A stretch of 64,000 nucleotides of DNA, from the NCBI GenBank assembly GCA_014843695.1, contig CM026391.1:19234871-19298870 (forward strand), in the 5' to 3' direction. This document shows, in pieces, positions 12,084-23,514 of this stretch. The notes under the pieces were generated by a model. That model ran no database searches, was not told the origin of the DNA, and saw only the letters and a list, made by a program, of their open reading frames with translations. The DNA comes from Archivesica marissinica (Eukaryota; Mollusca; Bivalvia; Venerida; Vesicomyidae). Numbering within the stretch: position 1 is the stretch's first letter; each line of letters opens with the position of its first letter. The translations under genes and the position numbers were made by a program.

Positions 12084-12900
12084 TGTGTGTGTGTTTTACG
12101 TTTATTTATCATTGCTACCGGTTGCCCATATGAGCGACGCCTCCCTCCTGAAGAGATTAGTCATTTTAGATTTTGGAGGATAATGCAATGCTACAGACAG
12201 AGACCCATTCCAGAGTCTCCTTTGGTTCTTTTACGTGCACGGTGTACACCACCGGCACGAGACCTCGGTTTAAAGACCCATCTGAAAGACTGTTCATTTT
12301 ATTAGGGTCAGGCGGGGAATCGAACCTGCGATCCCTGTATTACCAATCAAGTGTGTGTGTGTGTTTTACGTTTATTTATCGTCGCTACCGGTTGCCCATA
12401 TGAGCGACGCCTCCCTCCTGAAGAGATTAGTCATTTTAGATTGTGGAGGATAGTGCAATGATACAGACAGAGACCCATTCCAGAGTCTCCTTTGGTTCTT
12501 TTACGTGCACGGTGTACACCACCGGCACGAGACCTCGATATAAAGTCCCACCTGAAAGACTGTTAATTTTATTAGGGTCAGACGGGGGATCGAACCTGCG
12601 ATCCCTGGATTACCAATCAAGTGTGTGTGTTTTACGTTTATTTATCGTCGCTACCGGTTGCCCATATGAGCGACGCCTCCTGAAGATATTAGTCATTTTA
12701 GACTTTGGAGGATAGTGCATGATACTGACAGAGACCCATTACAGAATCTCCTCTGGTTCGTTTACGTGCACGGTGTAAAGCACCGACACGAGCCTCGGTT
12801 TAACGTCCCATCTGAAAGACTGTTAATTTTATTAGGGTCAGACGGGGGATCGAACCTGCGATCCCTGTATTACCAGTCCAGCGTGTTACCACTGGACTCT
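12084..12900 (-). mobile_element. tandem trimer of SINE family A
   Basis: Three minus copies start at 12094, 12364 and 12630 (spacing 270 and 266). Both internal junctions are the same: the head breaks at ACCAATCAAGTGTGTG and runs into the next copy's TG-rich tail. Only the last copy retains a nearly complete head. Identical junctions indicate tandem duplication rather than three insertions. Confidence 0.9.
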
Positions 12901-12999
12901 ATTTATATATCTTACAACTGTAAACACTAATACTATTGAAACAGTATTAAAGGGAGTTAATCTGAATTCACATCAATTCAAGGGATGTAAGCGATACAG

Positions 13000-13000
13000 C

Positions 13001-13039
<39 letters not shown>
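13000..13039. repeat. (TA)n microsatellite
   Basis: Uninterrupted TA dinucleotides over roughly 36 bases. Confidence 0.9.
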
Positions 13040-13041
<2 letters not shown>

Positions 13042-13330
13042 CACGACTGTGACGTCATACCTTTATACTTGCAGTCCATTATTATTAATATTGGACTGGT
13101 GTCAAAAGGCTAGAGTATAATATTAATACCTACGCGTACATGTACGAAATTAACAGTTTTAATTAGTAGGATCGTGTTATATAAGTGTGTGTTTTTAAGT
13201 AAGATATAAACCTCAAACGGATCCAATATGGAAAATATTGGTACTGTCTTCGGCTCTACGCGCCTCACACAGTCCGTTATTTACATATTGGATCGTTTTC
13301 GGCTTATATCCTATACATAAACTGTTAGTT
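13042..13330. repeat. element H, copy 1 (uninterrupted)
   Basis: GACGTCATACCTTTATACTT ... GGATCCAATATGG ... CATATTGGATCGTTTTCGGC. It is shared with 17490-18075 and 19376-19909 and forms hairpins around CCAATAT/ATATTGG. This copy has no insertions and so shows the empty sites of the other two. Confidence 0.75.
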
Positions 13331-13349
13331 TTCATATGCTAACTATATA

Positions 13350-13632
13350 CAGACGGATATGTAGTCCAGTGGTAACACGCTGGACTGGTAATCCAGGGAT
13401 CGCAGGTTCGATCCCCCGTCTGACCCTAATAAAATTAACAGTCTTTCAGATGGGACGTTAAACCGAGGTCTCGTGTCGGTGCTTTACACCGTGCACGTAA
13501 AAGAACCAGAGGAGATTCTGGAATGGGTCTCTGTCTGTATCATGCACTATCCTCCAAAATCTAAAATAACTAATCTCTTCAGGAGGCGTCGCTCATATGG
13601 GCAACCGGTAGCGACGATAAATAAACGTAAAC
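13350..13632 (+). mobile_element. SINE family A
   Basis: Full copy ending in an A-run. ATGCTAACTAT (13336-13346) and ATGCTAGCTAT (13648-13658) form a TSD with one mismatch. Confidence 0.9.
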
Positions 13633-13659
13633 TAAAAAAAAAAAAAAATGCTAGCTATT

Positions 13660-14935
13660 ATTAATGGATCGTGTTAATTTTATTTTAACGGTACCTGGTG
13701 TAATCCAAATACAGGTAAACCAGGAATATTATCCGATAATTGGCGTTAATTTGTATATTTTCGTATTCTCCAATTTACATGCGTTGATTTATTTTGTAAC
13801 TGATTCGTGATCTAGTGGATAGTTTATCCGGCTTGCAATATTATTGTCTTTGTGTGGTGTAGGTTCGAACTACTTTTCAAATAACGTTTTTTTTGTTGTT
13901 GTTGTTTTATTGGGTTTTATATATTTATTTAGATATATTTCTTTTTTCTCTTTTTTATTTATGTGTACATGTCACGACATATATACAAATGTTCAAAATG
14001 CACTGTCAGTGTCTGAGTAGTCATCTTGCTCATTTGCGGTGTCTGTTCCCTCCTCATCACTGACCTCAAATAATGAACCGCTCACAAGCTTGTTCCGCTG
14101 CAATATCGGTCTTACGAAATCGCTCCTCTGCCTCTCTTGCATGCCTGCAGCAGTTCTCCCATTCAGACGGTGTTGGTAAATAAACTGAATAATTTAGTCG
14201 TTGTCAATATATGCTGCTGATGTGTTTAAAATACATTATTCCCCAATTCGCTCCGCTCAAACGTAAATAAATCATTTATCCCATAATCAAGTAATTCTAG
14301 GGGGGAAAGAATCACAAACAAGATTTTAGGATGAGCCATTTGCATTACCATGTTAATCATTTATTAATATATACATGTATAAACATTCTCTTCAATTTTA
14401 AACCTGCGACCATAAAAATAACTCTGTGCGAATATGGATGCTTAAAAACCTCACAACATAAATAAATCAGTGTGTGATGTAAAGTACACCTTACTCTGTG
14501 TAAAAAGTATACATCTCGATATAAAACAGCCACGTAAATACGAAACTGTAGTGCCGGCTGCCCCAACCCACTCCCCTAATTATATTATATATAATATAAT
14601 CTCCTCATCTTTTTCTATTATTTCTTTTTTGTGGAGGAGGAGGAGGGGGAGGTAGAAAGAAACCATGCAACTATCCAGTGTGAAAAGGCCTTCTTTGCTG
14701 CCCCGTGACTTTCCCAACGAGCAGTATAACAATAAATGGTATCATAAATTAAGAGGCTAAAAACTGTTAACATCTATTATATCATTTTCGTTTTCGGCTC
14801 AAATCGGTACCGCAACGTAGATTAAACCTAATATAACATGTCTGAACTAACAGTCTTAGAACTTAAATCACATACATTTTAATTGAGAGTAGCTAGGTGA
14901 CAAAGTAAAAACATAAAGCTAAAATCCGAAAATAT
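13660..14935. other. no gene seen
   Basis: AT-rich DNA with T-rich runs near 13890-13960 and a GGAGGAGG tract near 14635-14652. No frame with a recognisable domain. Confidence 0.4.
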
Positions 14936-15355
14936 TTCGGAAACCTCATCCAGTCTCCTTTATTTTGAAACACTTTCGGAAACCTCATCTAGTCTCCTGT
15001 ATTTTGAAACACTTTCGGAAACCTCATCTAGTCTCCTGTATTTTGAAACACTTTCGGAAACCTCATCCAGTCTCCTTTATTTTGAAACACTTTCGGAAAC
15101 CTCATCCAGTCTCCTTTATTTTGAAACACTTTCGGAAACCTCATCTAGTCTCCTGTATTTTGAAACACTTTCGGAAACCTCATCTAGTCTCCTGTATTTT
15201 GAAACACTTTCGGAAACCTCATCTAGTCTCCTGTATTTTGAAACACTTTCGGAAACCTCATCCAGTCTCCTGTATTTTGAAACACTTTCGGAAACCTCAT
15301 CTAGTCTCCTGTATTTTGAAACACTTTCGGAAACCTCATCTAGTCTCCTGTATTT
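14936..15355. repeat. 39-bp satellite, about 10.7 units
   Basis: CGGAAACCTCATCTAGTCTC recurs every 39 bases with a C/T variant (CATCCAG or CATCTAG) and TCCTTTA/TCCTGTA alternation. A further single unit lies at 15809-15853, beyond the LINE remnant. Confidence 0.95.
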
Positions 15356-15356
15356 T

Positions 15357-15808
15357 CTTCTTCTTGTCGTTGGCGAATCACATGGACAAGCCGGCAGCAA
15401 ACACGAAATGGGCCGTCCTCCTCAGATCCTCCCGTCAGCCATGTAACTTCGTCTGGAGAGAAGTATCTGTTGGCCAGGTTGTTTTCCTCAGCCCATGAAG
15501 ATTGGGACATTCCTGGAGGATGTGTTCTGCAGTCTGGTCCCCTACGTTGCAGCTGCAGGCAGTTGATGGAGCTAGTCCAAGCTTCCGACACATATGGAAG
15601 TTCAGGCGGTTATGCCCTGTTCTAAGCCGGAATATCGTGACTTGCTCCTGTCTGGTGAGAAGGTGGTAGTCATCCTTCTCAACTGTTGGCTTTGATGCAG
15701 ATTTGATTATGGTGCATTTCTCCTTGTAAGTCAAATCTTTGTCTGGTTTCCTCTCGGTAGAACCTTGCTTGGCAAGCTGGTCAGCGGCTTCATTGCCAGG
15801 GATGCCTA
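15357..15808 (-). pseudogene. LINE (non-LTR retrotransposon) 3' remnant: RNase H end and C terminus
   Basis: On the minus strand the frame reads IGIPGNEAADQLAKQGS, the C-terminal motif of the RNase H domain found in several LINE polymerases. It continues through a cysteine/histidine-containing C-terminal segment (ACSCNVGDQTAEHILQECP). One in-frame TGA at about 15435 breaks the frame; beyond it the same frame resumes (EDLRRTAHFVFAAGLSM) to a natural stop at 15378-15380. The 3' end is a short GAA-rich tail. The 5' part (endonuclease, reverse transcriptase) is missing, as in a 5'-truncated insertion. It sits inside the 39-bp satellite, one unit of which resumes at 15809. Confidence 0.75.
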
Positions 15809-15853
15809 TGTTGAAACACTTTCGGAAACCTCAACTAGTCTCCTTTATTTTGA
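15809..15853. repeat. detached unit of the 39-bp satellite
   Basis: Resumes at TTGAAACACTTTCGGAAACC directly after the LINE fragment, showing that the LINE inserted into the array. Confidence 0.85.
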
Positions 15854-16214
15854 GTAAATATTTGTACAATACAGAAAGAATGTTGACATACATTGGCAGA
15901 TATCTACCCCTTTCATTGTGTTTGGAAATGCGTTTGCTCGTATGTATGCACTCTTGTATTTAGGGAAACTTTAATCTCATGGTGGCGTATTTGAATCATA
16001 GGCATGGGACTGCACGGACATTCTGTTTATCAATGAATGCCTATTCAATATAAACTATGTGCCAATATCACAAAGATTATAATTGACAGCACAATAAGGT
16101 AACATAGCGCGGTAACGTATCGCGGTAACGATTCATTCAGTATGGAATTTATTATATTTTAAAATGAAACGATTTATAAGCACTCGAACTGGAAAGTGAA
16201 ATGGTTGCACATGC

Positions 16215-16395
<181 letters not shown>

Positions 16396-16639
16396 GTTCA
16401 ATTATCAAAATTGCTATTACATTATCATTACACAATTCAGTATTAATATAGACTGGGGAGTAGCCGCTAATTGAAAACTAAAAATAAACTAAAATGGAAG
16501 AAATTAAGAATCTGAAGATCTATAATGGCATCATATTGCGCAGTTAAAACTGTTATTGGAAGTTCAAAATATCAACCTCGGTCAGACCGGCGGTGAAATA
16601 ATTAGCAGCTGCTTCTCAGAGTAGATATATATAAAAACA

Positions 16640-16696
16640 CCGTCCGTCCGTCCGCCTGTCCGTCCGTCCGTCCGTCCGTCCGTCCGTCCGTCCGTC
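16640..16696. repeat. (CCGT)n microsatellite
   Basis: About 14 CCGT units with one interruption (CCGCCTGT). Confidence 0.9.
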
Positions 16697-16939
16697 TATA
16701 CCTCCCATCTATACCGCCCTAACAGCTTCGCCCATGGTCTCTATTTCAAAGGTTTACATTACGCCTAGTTTACACATAGTATTTGCATGTAGAAGTGCCA
16801 CTGTTGCAGAGTTGTTAAAATTGGACTGAACATTGCAAAATCCAAAGATGGCCGCCGTGGGAAAGTAGTTCAAAATCATAAAAGATCAATATGTCATTGG
16901 TAACCAGCGCGATGTCCACGTAACGGCAAGATTGGTCTT

Positions 16940-17060
16940 AAGTTACTGCTCGTTCACAGTTAATGAAAACAGAGGAAACCAGTTAAGAAGACACATCCTC
17001 CATAAAGAATATGCAGGGGCTGTAACTGTCCAAATGTCATTGTGTAATATATTATCTCGA
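16940..17060. repeat. fragment of the 7170-7560 repeat, inverted
   Basis: AACAGAGGAAACCAGTTAAG and TGCAGGGGCTGTAACTG correspond to the reverse complement of 7215-7275. Confidence 0.5.
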
Positions 17061-17070
17061 ATGACTTGTA

Positions 17071-17177
17071 TTAATAGTTAAATCCGAGTTAGATGCGTTG
17101 ACTAAGGGAGAAAAATCTGACAGTGACATCGAATTAAAAAGTTTGTGTTACCTTCCTTATAATTATAATTTATTAGT

Positions 17178-17229
<52 letters not shown>

Positions 17230-17352
17230 CTTTTTCTTTCTTCCTCTCTCTCTCTCTATAGCAAGTAAGGGAGGTAACACACTATTTTAAATTCGATGCC
17301 ACTTGTCAGATTTTTCTCCCTTGGTCAACACATCTGACTCGGTTTTAACTAA
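17071..17352. repeat. long inverted repeat with (CT)n at its centre
   Basis: Left arm 17071-17158 and right arm 17266-17352 are imperfect reverse complements (GGGAGAAAAATCTGACA vs TGTCAGATTTTTCTCCC). A (CT)n tract occupies 17180-17258 between them. Confidence 0.75.
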
Positions 17353-17484
17353 TATTGTGTTAGAAGGAATATTTATTTTATTTATTGTAAATCAATGCAT
17401 GTGTGAGGGTGAACGGAATCAGAAACATCCAAAAACTAAAACTGCTAAAACTTTAATAAAATGCGGAGGTTATTCTAAGCTAAA

Positions 17485-18075
17485 ACACTGTCGTGACGTC
17501 ATACATTTGTACGTGCAGTCCATTATTATTAATATTGGCCTGTTTTCAAAAGGCCAGACACATGTACAGGCGGATGTGTAGTCCAGTGGTAACACGCTGG
17601 ACTGGTAATCCAGGGATCGCAGGTTCGATCCCCGGTCTGACCTTAATAAAATTAACAGTCTTTCAGATGGGACGTTAAACCGATGTCTCGTGTCTGTGCT
17701 TTACACCGTGCACGTAAAAGAACCAGAGGAGACTCTGGAATGGGTCTCTGTTTGTATCATTGCACTATCCTCCAAATATCTAAAATGACTAATCTCTTCA
17801 GGAGGCGTCGCTCATATGGGCAACCGGTAACGACGATAAATAAACGTAAAACACACACAAAGACTAGAGTAGTATATTAAATCCTACGCGTACATGTACG
17901 AAATTAACAATTTTAATTAGTAGGATCGTGTTATATAACTGTGTGTGTAAAGTAAGATATAAGATATAAGGCCATACTAGCCCAATTGTTGACTGTTAGC
18001 CATTAACAGAGAAGAAGAAGTCCCAAACGGGTCCAATATGTGTGAGGCGTGTAGTTTTTCATATTGGTTCGTTTT
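17485..18075. repeat. element H, copy 2, interrupted by SINE A
   Basis: Homology to copy 1 runs from GTGACGTCATAC to about 17560, then resumes after the SINE at GACTAGAG and continues past TACGCGTACATGTACG. The 3' part around 17970-18040 is rearranged. Confidence 0.7.
17567..17857 (+). mobile_element. SINE family A nested in element H
   Basis: Full copy, head CAGGCGGATGTGTAGTCC. AAAGGCCAGA before and AAAGACTAGA after it look like a diverged TSD. Confidence 0.88.
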
Positions 18076-18081
18076 GTGTGT

Positions 18082-18175
18082 GTTTTACGTTTATTTATCG
18101 TCGCTACCGGTTGCTCTTAGGGGAGATTAGACATTTTGAGTCTCCTTTTAGTTATTTTACGTGCACCATGATACC
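18082..18175 (-). mobile_element. SINE family A, degraded fragment
   Basis: TTTACGTTTATTTATCGTCG tail, then a shortened body to TTTTACGTGCACC; large internal deletions. Confidence 0.7.
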
Positions 18176-18725
18176 AAATTAAATGTCACATTGGCTACAA
18201 TGATGATGATTGAGCTTATTTACCCTCGCCTCTGGTGAACGACTACAAAACATGTAAAGCTATATATACATCGTGGTGATCTGTATGCATCTGAGAGAAA
18301 ACAAGAACATGATATATGAATGCCATTTTATATTGACGACAACGTTTTCTCTATTCGAAAGCTCAAAAGCTCAAACTACACGAAACATCTGGGTCAACAG
18401 TCCATGATTCACATCGCCGTCCCAAGCCTCGTGCTTCACCCCATCGACATTTTGAATCATGTCGGTTAATAGCTATGCATAGCTAATGTTCATTGTTTAA
18501 TCATGCCGACTCAAAATAAATTTTGTATCTTGTATCTTGAAATGCTCCACGATTTAATCATTCAAAAACGCCATAGCATATGCAACGCGGGAGTCAGCTC
18601 ATTTCCTAAATAACTGCAATAAGCTAACGTTTGGAGAAAAAGGTAGAGATATTAATTGAACGTTTTATGTTGTGATCTAGAAGTTGACAACCCAGCTCTT
18701 CGTCATACCTCCCCCTACAGTGTTT
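18176..18725. other. no gene; possible LINE 3' end near 18500
   Basis: AAAATAAATTTTGTATCTTG followed by a second GTATCTTG resembles the short tandem tail of some non-LTR elements. No coding frame was found. Confidence 0.25.
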
Positions 18726-18726
18726 G

Positions 18727-19006
18727 TGTGTTTTACGTTTATTTATCGTCGCTACCGGTTGCTCATATGAGCGACGCCTCCCTCCTGAATATATTAGTCA
18801 TTTTAGATTGTTGGAGGATAGTGCAATGATATAGATAGAGACCCATTCCAGAGTCTCATCTGGTTCTTGTACGTGCACGGTGTACAGCACCGACACGAGA
18901 CCGCGGTTTAAAGTTGTTAATTTTATTAGGGTCAGACGGGGGTCGATCCTGCGATCCTTGGATTACCAGTCCGACGTGTTACCACTGGACTACAGATCCG
19001 TCTGTT
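18727..19006 (-). mobile_element. SINE family A
   Basis: Minus copy with a short deletion after GCGGTTTAAAG. A second, partial head (GGTCAGACGGGGGATCGAAC to ACCACTGGACTACAG) follows at 19048-19107. Confidence 0.85.
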
Positions 19007-19371
19007 CAAATAGCAGGTTATATGATGTGATATTTATAGTTATTAGTGGTCAGACGGGGGATCGAACGAACCTGCGATCCACGGATACCACTGGACTACA
19101 GTTTTTATTGCACTGTCGGCGTTTTATATGTTTCATTTTCTGGGACAATCTGCCGGCCGCTTTCAGTACCTTCGGTAGCTACGTTCCTAGTCATTGTATA
19201 TGTGTGCTATGTTCTACATTAGATCATACATAACAGAAAGTGTCCATCCATGATCCAGCATTGATCATTTAACTTGAATTGATGGGTGTGGTTGTAAATT
19301 ATGTAGTCATATATAAACCGTTTACTACAATGATACCTAATTTAGACACTATAACTTTCAAAAGAAACGTC

Positions 19372-19909
19372 AACATCGTGACGTCATACCTTTGTACTTG
19401 CAGTCCATTATTATGTGGTTTTTTTAAACTTTATTTATTTTACAACGATTGCGAAGCATGTTTTAACAATTTATATTAATCACTCTCGTTGGCGCGGATG
19501 AAAGCATATATGTGGTCATTCGTGTGGGAGGAAACCGGAGTACCCGGAGAAAACCCACCTGTCCGATATGGCGACCATCGTACCACCTCACATACTTCCC
19601 GGTCCGAGGATCGAACCCGGGTCGCATTTTGGCAGTCCGATTAGCGCAGTGGTTAGCCCGCTCGCTTCCATTATTATTAATAGTGGACTGCTGTCAAAAG
19701 GCCAGAGCATTGTGTTGAATAATAGGCCTACCGGTATGACATTAAAAATTAATTAATTAGTAGGATCTTGTTATACAAATGTGTGTTTTAAGCAAAATAT
19801 AAGCCTCAAACGGATCCAATATATAAAATATTGGCACTGTCTTCGGTGCTATGCGCCTCACACAGTCCAATATGTTACATATTGGATCGTTTTCGGCTTA
19901 TATCCTATA
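19372..19909. repeat. element H, copy 3, interrupted by SINE B and ended by a MITE
   Basis: GTGACGTCATACCTTTGTAC to CAGTCCATTATTAT, then SINE B, then AATAGTGGACTGCTGTC through CGTTTTCGGCTTATATCCTA, where the TA-flanked MITE begins. Confidence 0.8.
19415..19667 (-). mobile_element. SINE family B with inverted 5' head, inside a TSD
   Basis: The body is on the minus strand to about 19631, but the last ~36 bases (AGTCCGATTAGCGCAGTGG...CTCGCTT) are on the plus strand. CCATTATTAT at 19405-19414 and 19668-19677 encloses the whole, so the inversion is part of one insertion event. Confidence 0.88.
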
Positions 19910-20087
19910 CAGTCAAACCTGTGTTAATGGTCACCTCCATTAAGCAGCCAACATGTATTAAGCAGCCAGTGTCAAGATTCCCTATATGTTGTTTTACTAT
20001 ACATTTGACATATATTAAGCAGCCACCTGTGCTAAGCAGCCACTTTCCCCGACTCCCTTGGCCGGCTGCTTAAGACAGGTTTGACTG
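19910..20087. mobile_element. TA-flanked MITE inserted in element H
   Basis: CAGTCAAACCTGTG ... CAGGTTTGACTG. The uninterrupted element H copy reads CCTATACATAA here, so TA was duplicated on insertion. Confidence 0.85.
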
Positions 20088-20188
20088 TACATAATGCAGG
20101 GTGGAAAAAAATGAAATCAACTATTATTTAACAAGATAAGAGTTGGCTGTCTTTTGTAACTCTATCTAGAGATAGAGGCTATCTAGTG

Positions 20189-20417
20189 GAAGTCGTGATA
20201 GCGCAGTGGATGCGCGTTCGCTTCAGGTGCGATCGGTCCGGAGTTCGAGCCCCGCTGGAGCCGTTACGATTGTGCCCTTAGGCAAGGCATTTAAATTCCA
20301 CGTTTCCTCTTCTCTCTCCCTCGTGGCGATGGATTCCATCAGGAGTGAGGTCTCGAGGGTGATTAATATAAGTTTAAACTTGTTTCGCAATCGAGCTAAA
20401 ATAAATTTGTATAAACT
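20189..20417 (+). mobile_element. SINE family C, full copy
   Basis: GGAAGTCGTGATAGCGCAGT head, anticodon arm TTCGCTTCAGGTGCGA (Leu-CAG-like loop), tail CAATCGAGCTAAAATAAA to TTTGTATAAACTA. Confidence 0.88.
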
Positions 20418-21511
20418 AACTCTGTTTTCCGGTACGAAATACACGCCAACGCACACGTCCGACAATCTAGCTGGATTAGTGTTGGCCAAACTGCGTCCGT
20501 GTGTGCGTCCGTGCGTCCGTTCGTACGTGTGCATACACACATATTAGTACTATGACACAAATAGGCTAATAGGGCTATTTTTTTGGGTAAAAAAATTTAA
20601 AAAATATTCTGAATAGTTTCACTACCTACATCCTTTTATTAAATTATTCATTAAATGAATTAAATATTCACGTCTATTTTGCATCTTTGAATGACTGTTG
20701 GGTCTATCTGTCCGGAAAAGGAACAAGGCGATATCAACTTTAAGAGCAATTGAAAGTCTGCATCATTATGATGTATTATTGTTTTGATATTATCAGTAAA
20801 TATCAGTCCCTTCTTTACAGTTGACAGATGGCGTGCCCAAAGTCCAGATTTAATCCGATATTCTGTGCATTATGCACGTTCTTCCGCAACGACGCTTCTT
20901 TTCGGCCATCTTTGAAAACTGTTACGTCATCCAACAAACGTCACGGCACGCGACTCGGTAAGTGGTGTCCGGGCACTTTTCAGAATTGACCAAGTGTTGT
21001 ACAATCTATTGTCATCGGTTTCACATCAAAGCATAATAAAGTTCCCTGGACCATTAATAAAGAGTAACGATCACTGGTAATGAACAGTGAACAAGTTTTA
21101 ATTAGATTGTAAAGGGGTTTTCTGCTCACGAGGCCAATATTTTGCTCCAATTACGCCCACTGCACAATCGAGACAACTAAAACGCCCCTCGGGGTGACTG
21201 TCATGGCGTGTTTCTGACTTAAGAGTCCCTTTAAATTCAAATGAATACCAGATTAAAGGGTCATCTTAGAGGTTGCCATTAGCAATTGAGTAAAATGAAC
21301 CTGGCATCGTTTAGAAAATATAAATTGGCTTGTTAGCTTAGGAAAATATAAATAATTCGGAATGTTACTGAGATACTGTCACCATGACGCCAGCATATTG
21401 CATGCCGTCCGACAGAAGGCCAAAGGTCAATGTTATCATATGCATTATAAATGTTTACCGAAATTCACTTCATTTACAGGTCTACAAAGTTAAATTGGCG
21501 TTGTTTACGTT
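20418..21511. other. no established gene; one exon-like open segment
   Basis: Mostly unassigned. At 20821-20957 an open segment lies between TTCTTTACAG and GTAAGT; it is described as a finding and not annotated as a gene. Confidence 0.3.
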
Positions 21512-21513
21512 TA

Positions 21514-21714
21514 CAGTGAAACCTGTGGTCACCTCCATTAAGCAGCCAACATGTTTCTTCTACCTGCTACGCTATATTCGGTTTCCGATAAGTAGCCAGT
21601 TTCCAGATTCCCAATATGATGTTTTATACATTTGCCCTCTATTAAGCAGCCACATGTGTTAAGCAGACACTTTCTGTGATTCCCTAGGCTGGTTGCGAAA
21701 GACAGGATTGACTG
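21514..21714. mobile_element. TA-flanked MITE
   Basis: Left CAGTGAAACCTGTGG, right GACAGGATTGACTG; the interior has CATTAAGCAGCCAACATG. More diverged than the copy at 19910. Confidence 0.65.
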
Positions 21715-21753
21715 TATATGCTGTGGTAAACAGGAAAGGTAAGGTATTTCTAT

Positions 21754-21968
21754 ACACATTTATATTAGCTCGATTGTGAAACAAGTTCTTTCAACTTATA
21801 TTAATCAATCTCGAGACCTCATTCCGGATGGAATCCATCAACATGAAGGAGAGAGAAGAGGCAATGTGGAATTTAAATACCTTGCCTAAGGGCACAATCG
21901 TAACGGCTCCAGCGGGGCACGAACTCCGCACCTGAAGCGAACTCTCATCCACTGCGCTATCACGACTT
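21754..21968 (-). mobile_element. SINE family C
   Basis: Minus copy, tail ACACATTTATATTAGCTCGA, head ending CGCTATCACGACTTC with a small deletion in the B-box arm. Confidence 0.85.
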
Positions 21969-22157
21969 CTATTCACGACTTTGGCTCTCTTCGTTGCTAC
22001 GTTTATCCATACAATATCAAAATTATAATCGCAATGAAATTAATGTGCGTACATCGCTTTTTTTGTTGGTTTCATTGAAATGTTGGCATAAAAACTGCAC
22101 ACTCGTATACTGTATAATATTTTAAACAGAACAGAACAGATGTTTATTTGGACGTCT

Positions 22158-22972
22158 ACACATATTCATAATGATATATATATTCATAATCATATACATA
22201 TTCATAATCATATACATATTCATAATCATAATCATTTACATATTCATAATCATAATCATTTACATATTCATAATCATAATCATTTACATATTCATAATCA
22301 TAATCATTTACATATTCATAATCATAATCATTTACATATTCATAATCATATACATATACATAATCATAATCATTTACATATTCATAATCATAATCATTTA
22401 CATATTCATAATCATAATAATTTACATATTCATAATCATAATCATTTACATATTCATAATCATAATCATTTACGTATTCATAATCATAATCATATACATA
22501 TTCATAATCGTATACATATTCATAATCATAATCATTTACATATTCATAATCATAATCATTTACATATGCATAATCATAATCATTTACATATTCATAATCA
22601 TAATCATATACATATTCATAATCATAATCATTTACATATTCATAATCATAATCATTTACATATTCATAATCATAATCATTTACATATTCATAATCATAAT
22701 CATTTACATATTCATAATCATAATCATTTACATATTCATAATCATAATCATATACATATTCATAATCATATACATATTCATAATCATAATCATTTACATA
22801 TTCATAATCATAATCATTTACATATTCATAATCATAATCATTTACATATTCATAATCATAATCATATACATATTCATAATCATAATCATATACATATTCA
22901 TAATCATAATCATTTACATATTCATAATCATAATCATTTACATATTCATAATCATAATCATATACATATTAT
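22158..22972. repeat. 24-bp satellite, about 34 units
   Basis: CATTTACATATTCATAATCA at a 24-base period with CATATACAT variants. The + strand contains almost no G. Open frames over the array reflect the multiple-of-3 period. Confidence 0.95.
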
Positions 22973-23029
22973 ACATACTATTTACACGTGATTAAGGTAA
23001 TACAAGTAAATTAAAATAATCATGTTGTT

Positions 23030-23366
23030 TTTAGTAGATTGCGAAGCAAGTTTTAACAACTTATATTAATCACTCTCGTTGGCTCGGATGAAAGCGTATA
23101 TGTGATCATTCGTGTGGGAGGGAACCGGAGTACCCAGAGAAAACCCATCTGTCCGAACTGGCTACCATCGTACCATCTCACATACTTCCCGGTCCGAGGA
23201 TCGAACCCGGGTTGCATTGGGAAGAAGCGAGCGCGCTAACCACTGCGCTAATCGTACAGCCGAATATAATATAATTAGAAATATAATCGTACAGCCGAAT
23301 ATATATATTTCTAATTCTATTATATTCGGCTGTACGATTAGCGCAGTGGTTAGAGCGCTCGCTTCT
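23030..23366 (-). mobile_element. SINE family B with palindromic duplicated head
   Basis: Minus copy to CTGCGCTAATCGTACAGCCG at about 23262. Its head plus about 30 bases of flank is then repeated in inverted orientation, ending CGGCTGTACGATTAGCGCAG and GCTCGCTTCT. The palindrome arms are about 23220-23285 and 23300-23366. Confidence 0.8.
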
Positions 23367-23514
23367 TATATATATATCTTGGTTTTAGAGAGGATACACT
23401 TTAAATTTACAAATTGCTTATTTAATATTTATGCATGTCTACTTGTTTATTCTGCGATACAAGGTAAGTATACTGTAAGCTGTTTACTGCTTATTCTACG
23501 TGCAGCTACATACA

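Noticed and set aside
14965..15498. 177-codon frame with a 13-residue repeat
   Set aside because: Translation of the 39-bp satellite running into antisense LINE sequence.
22140..22995. His/Asn-rich and Ile/Tyr-rich frames of about 280 codons
   Set aside because: Product of the 24-bp satellite read in two frames, without splice or promoter context.
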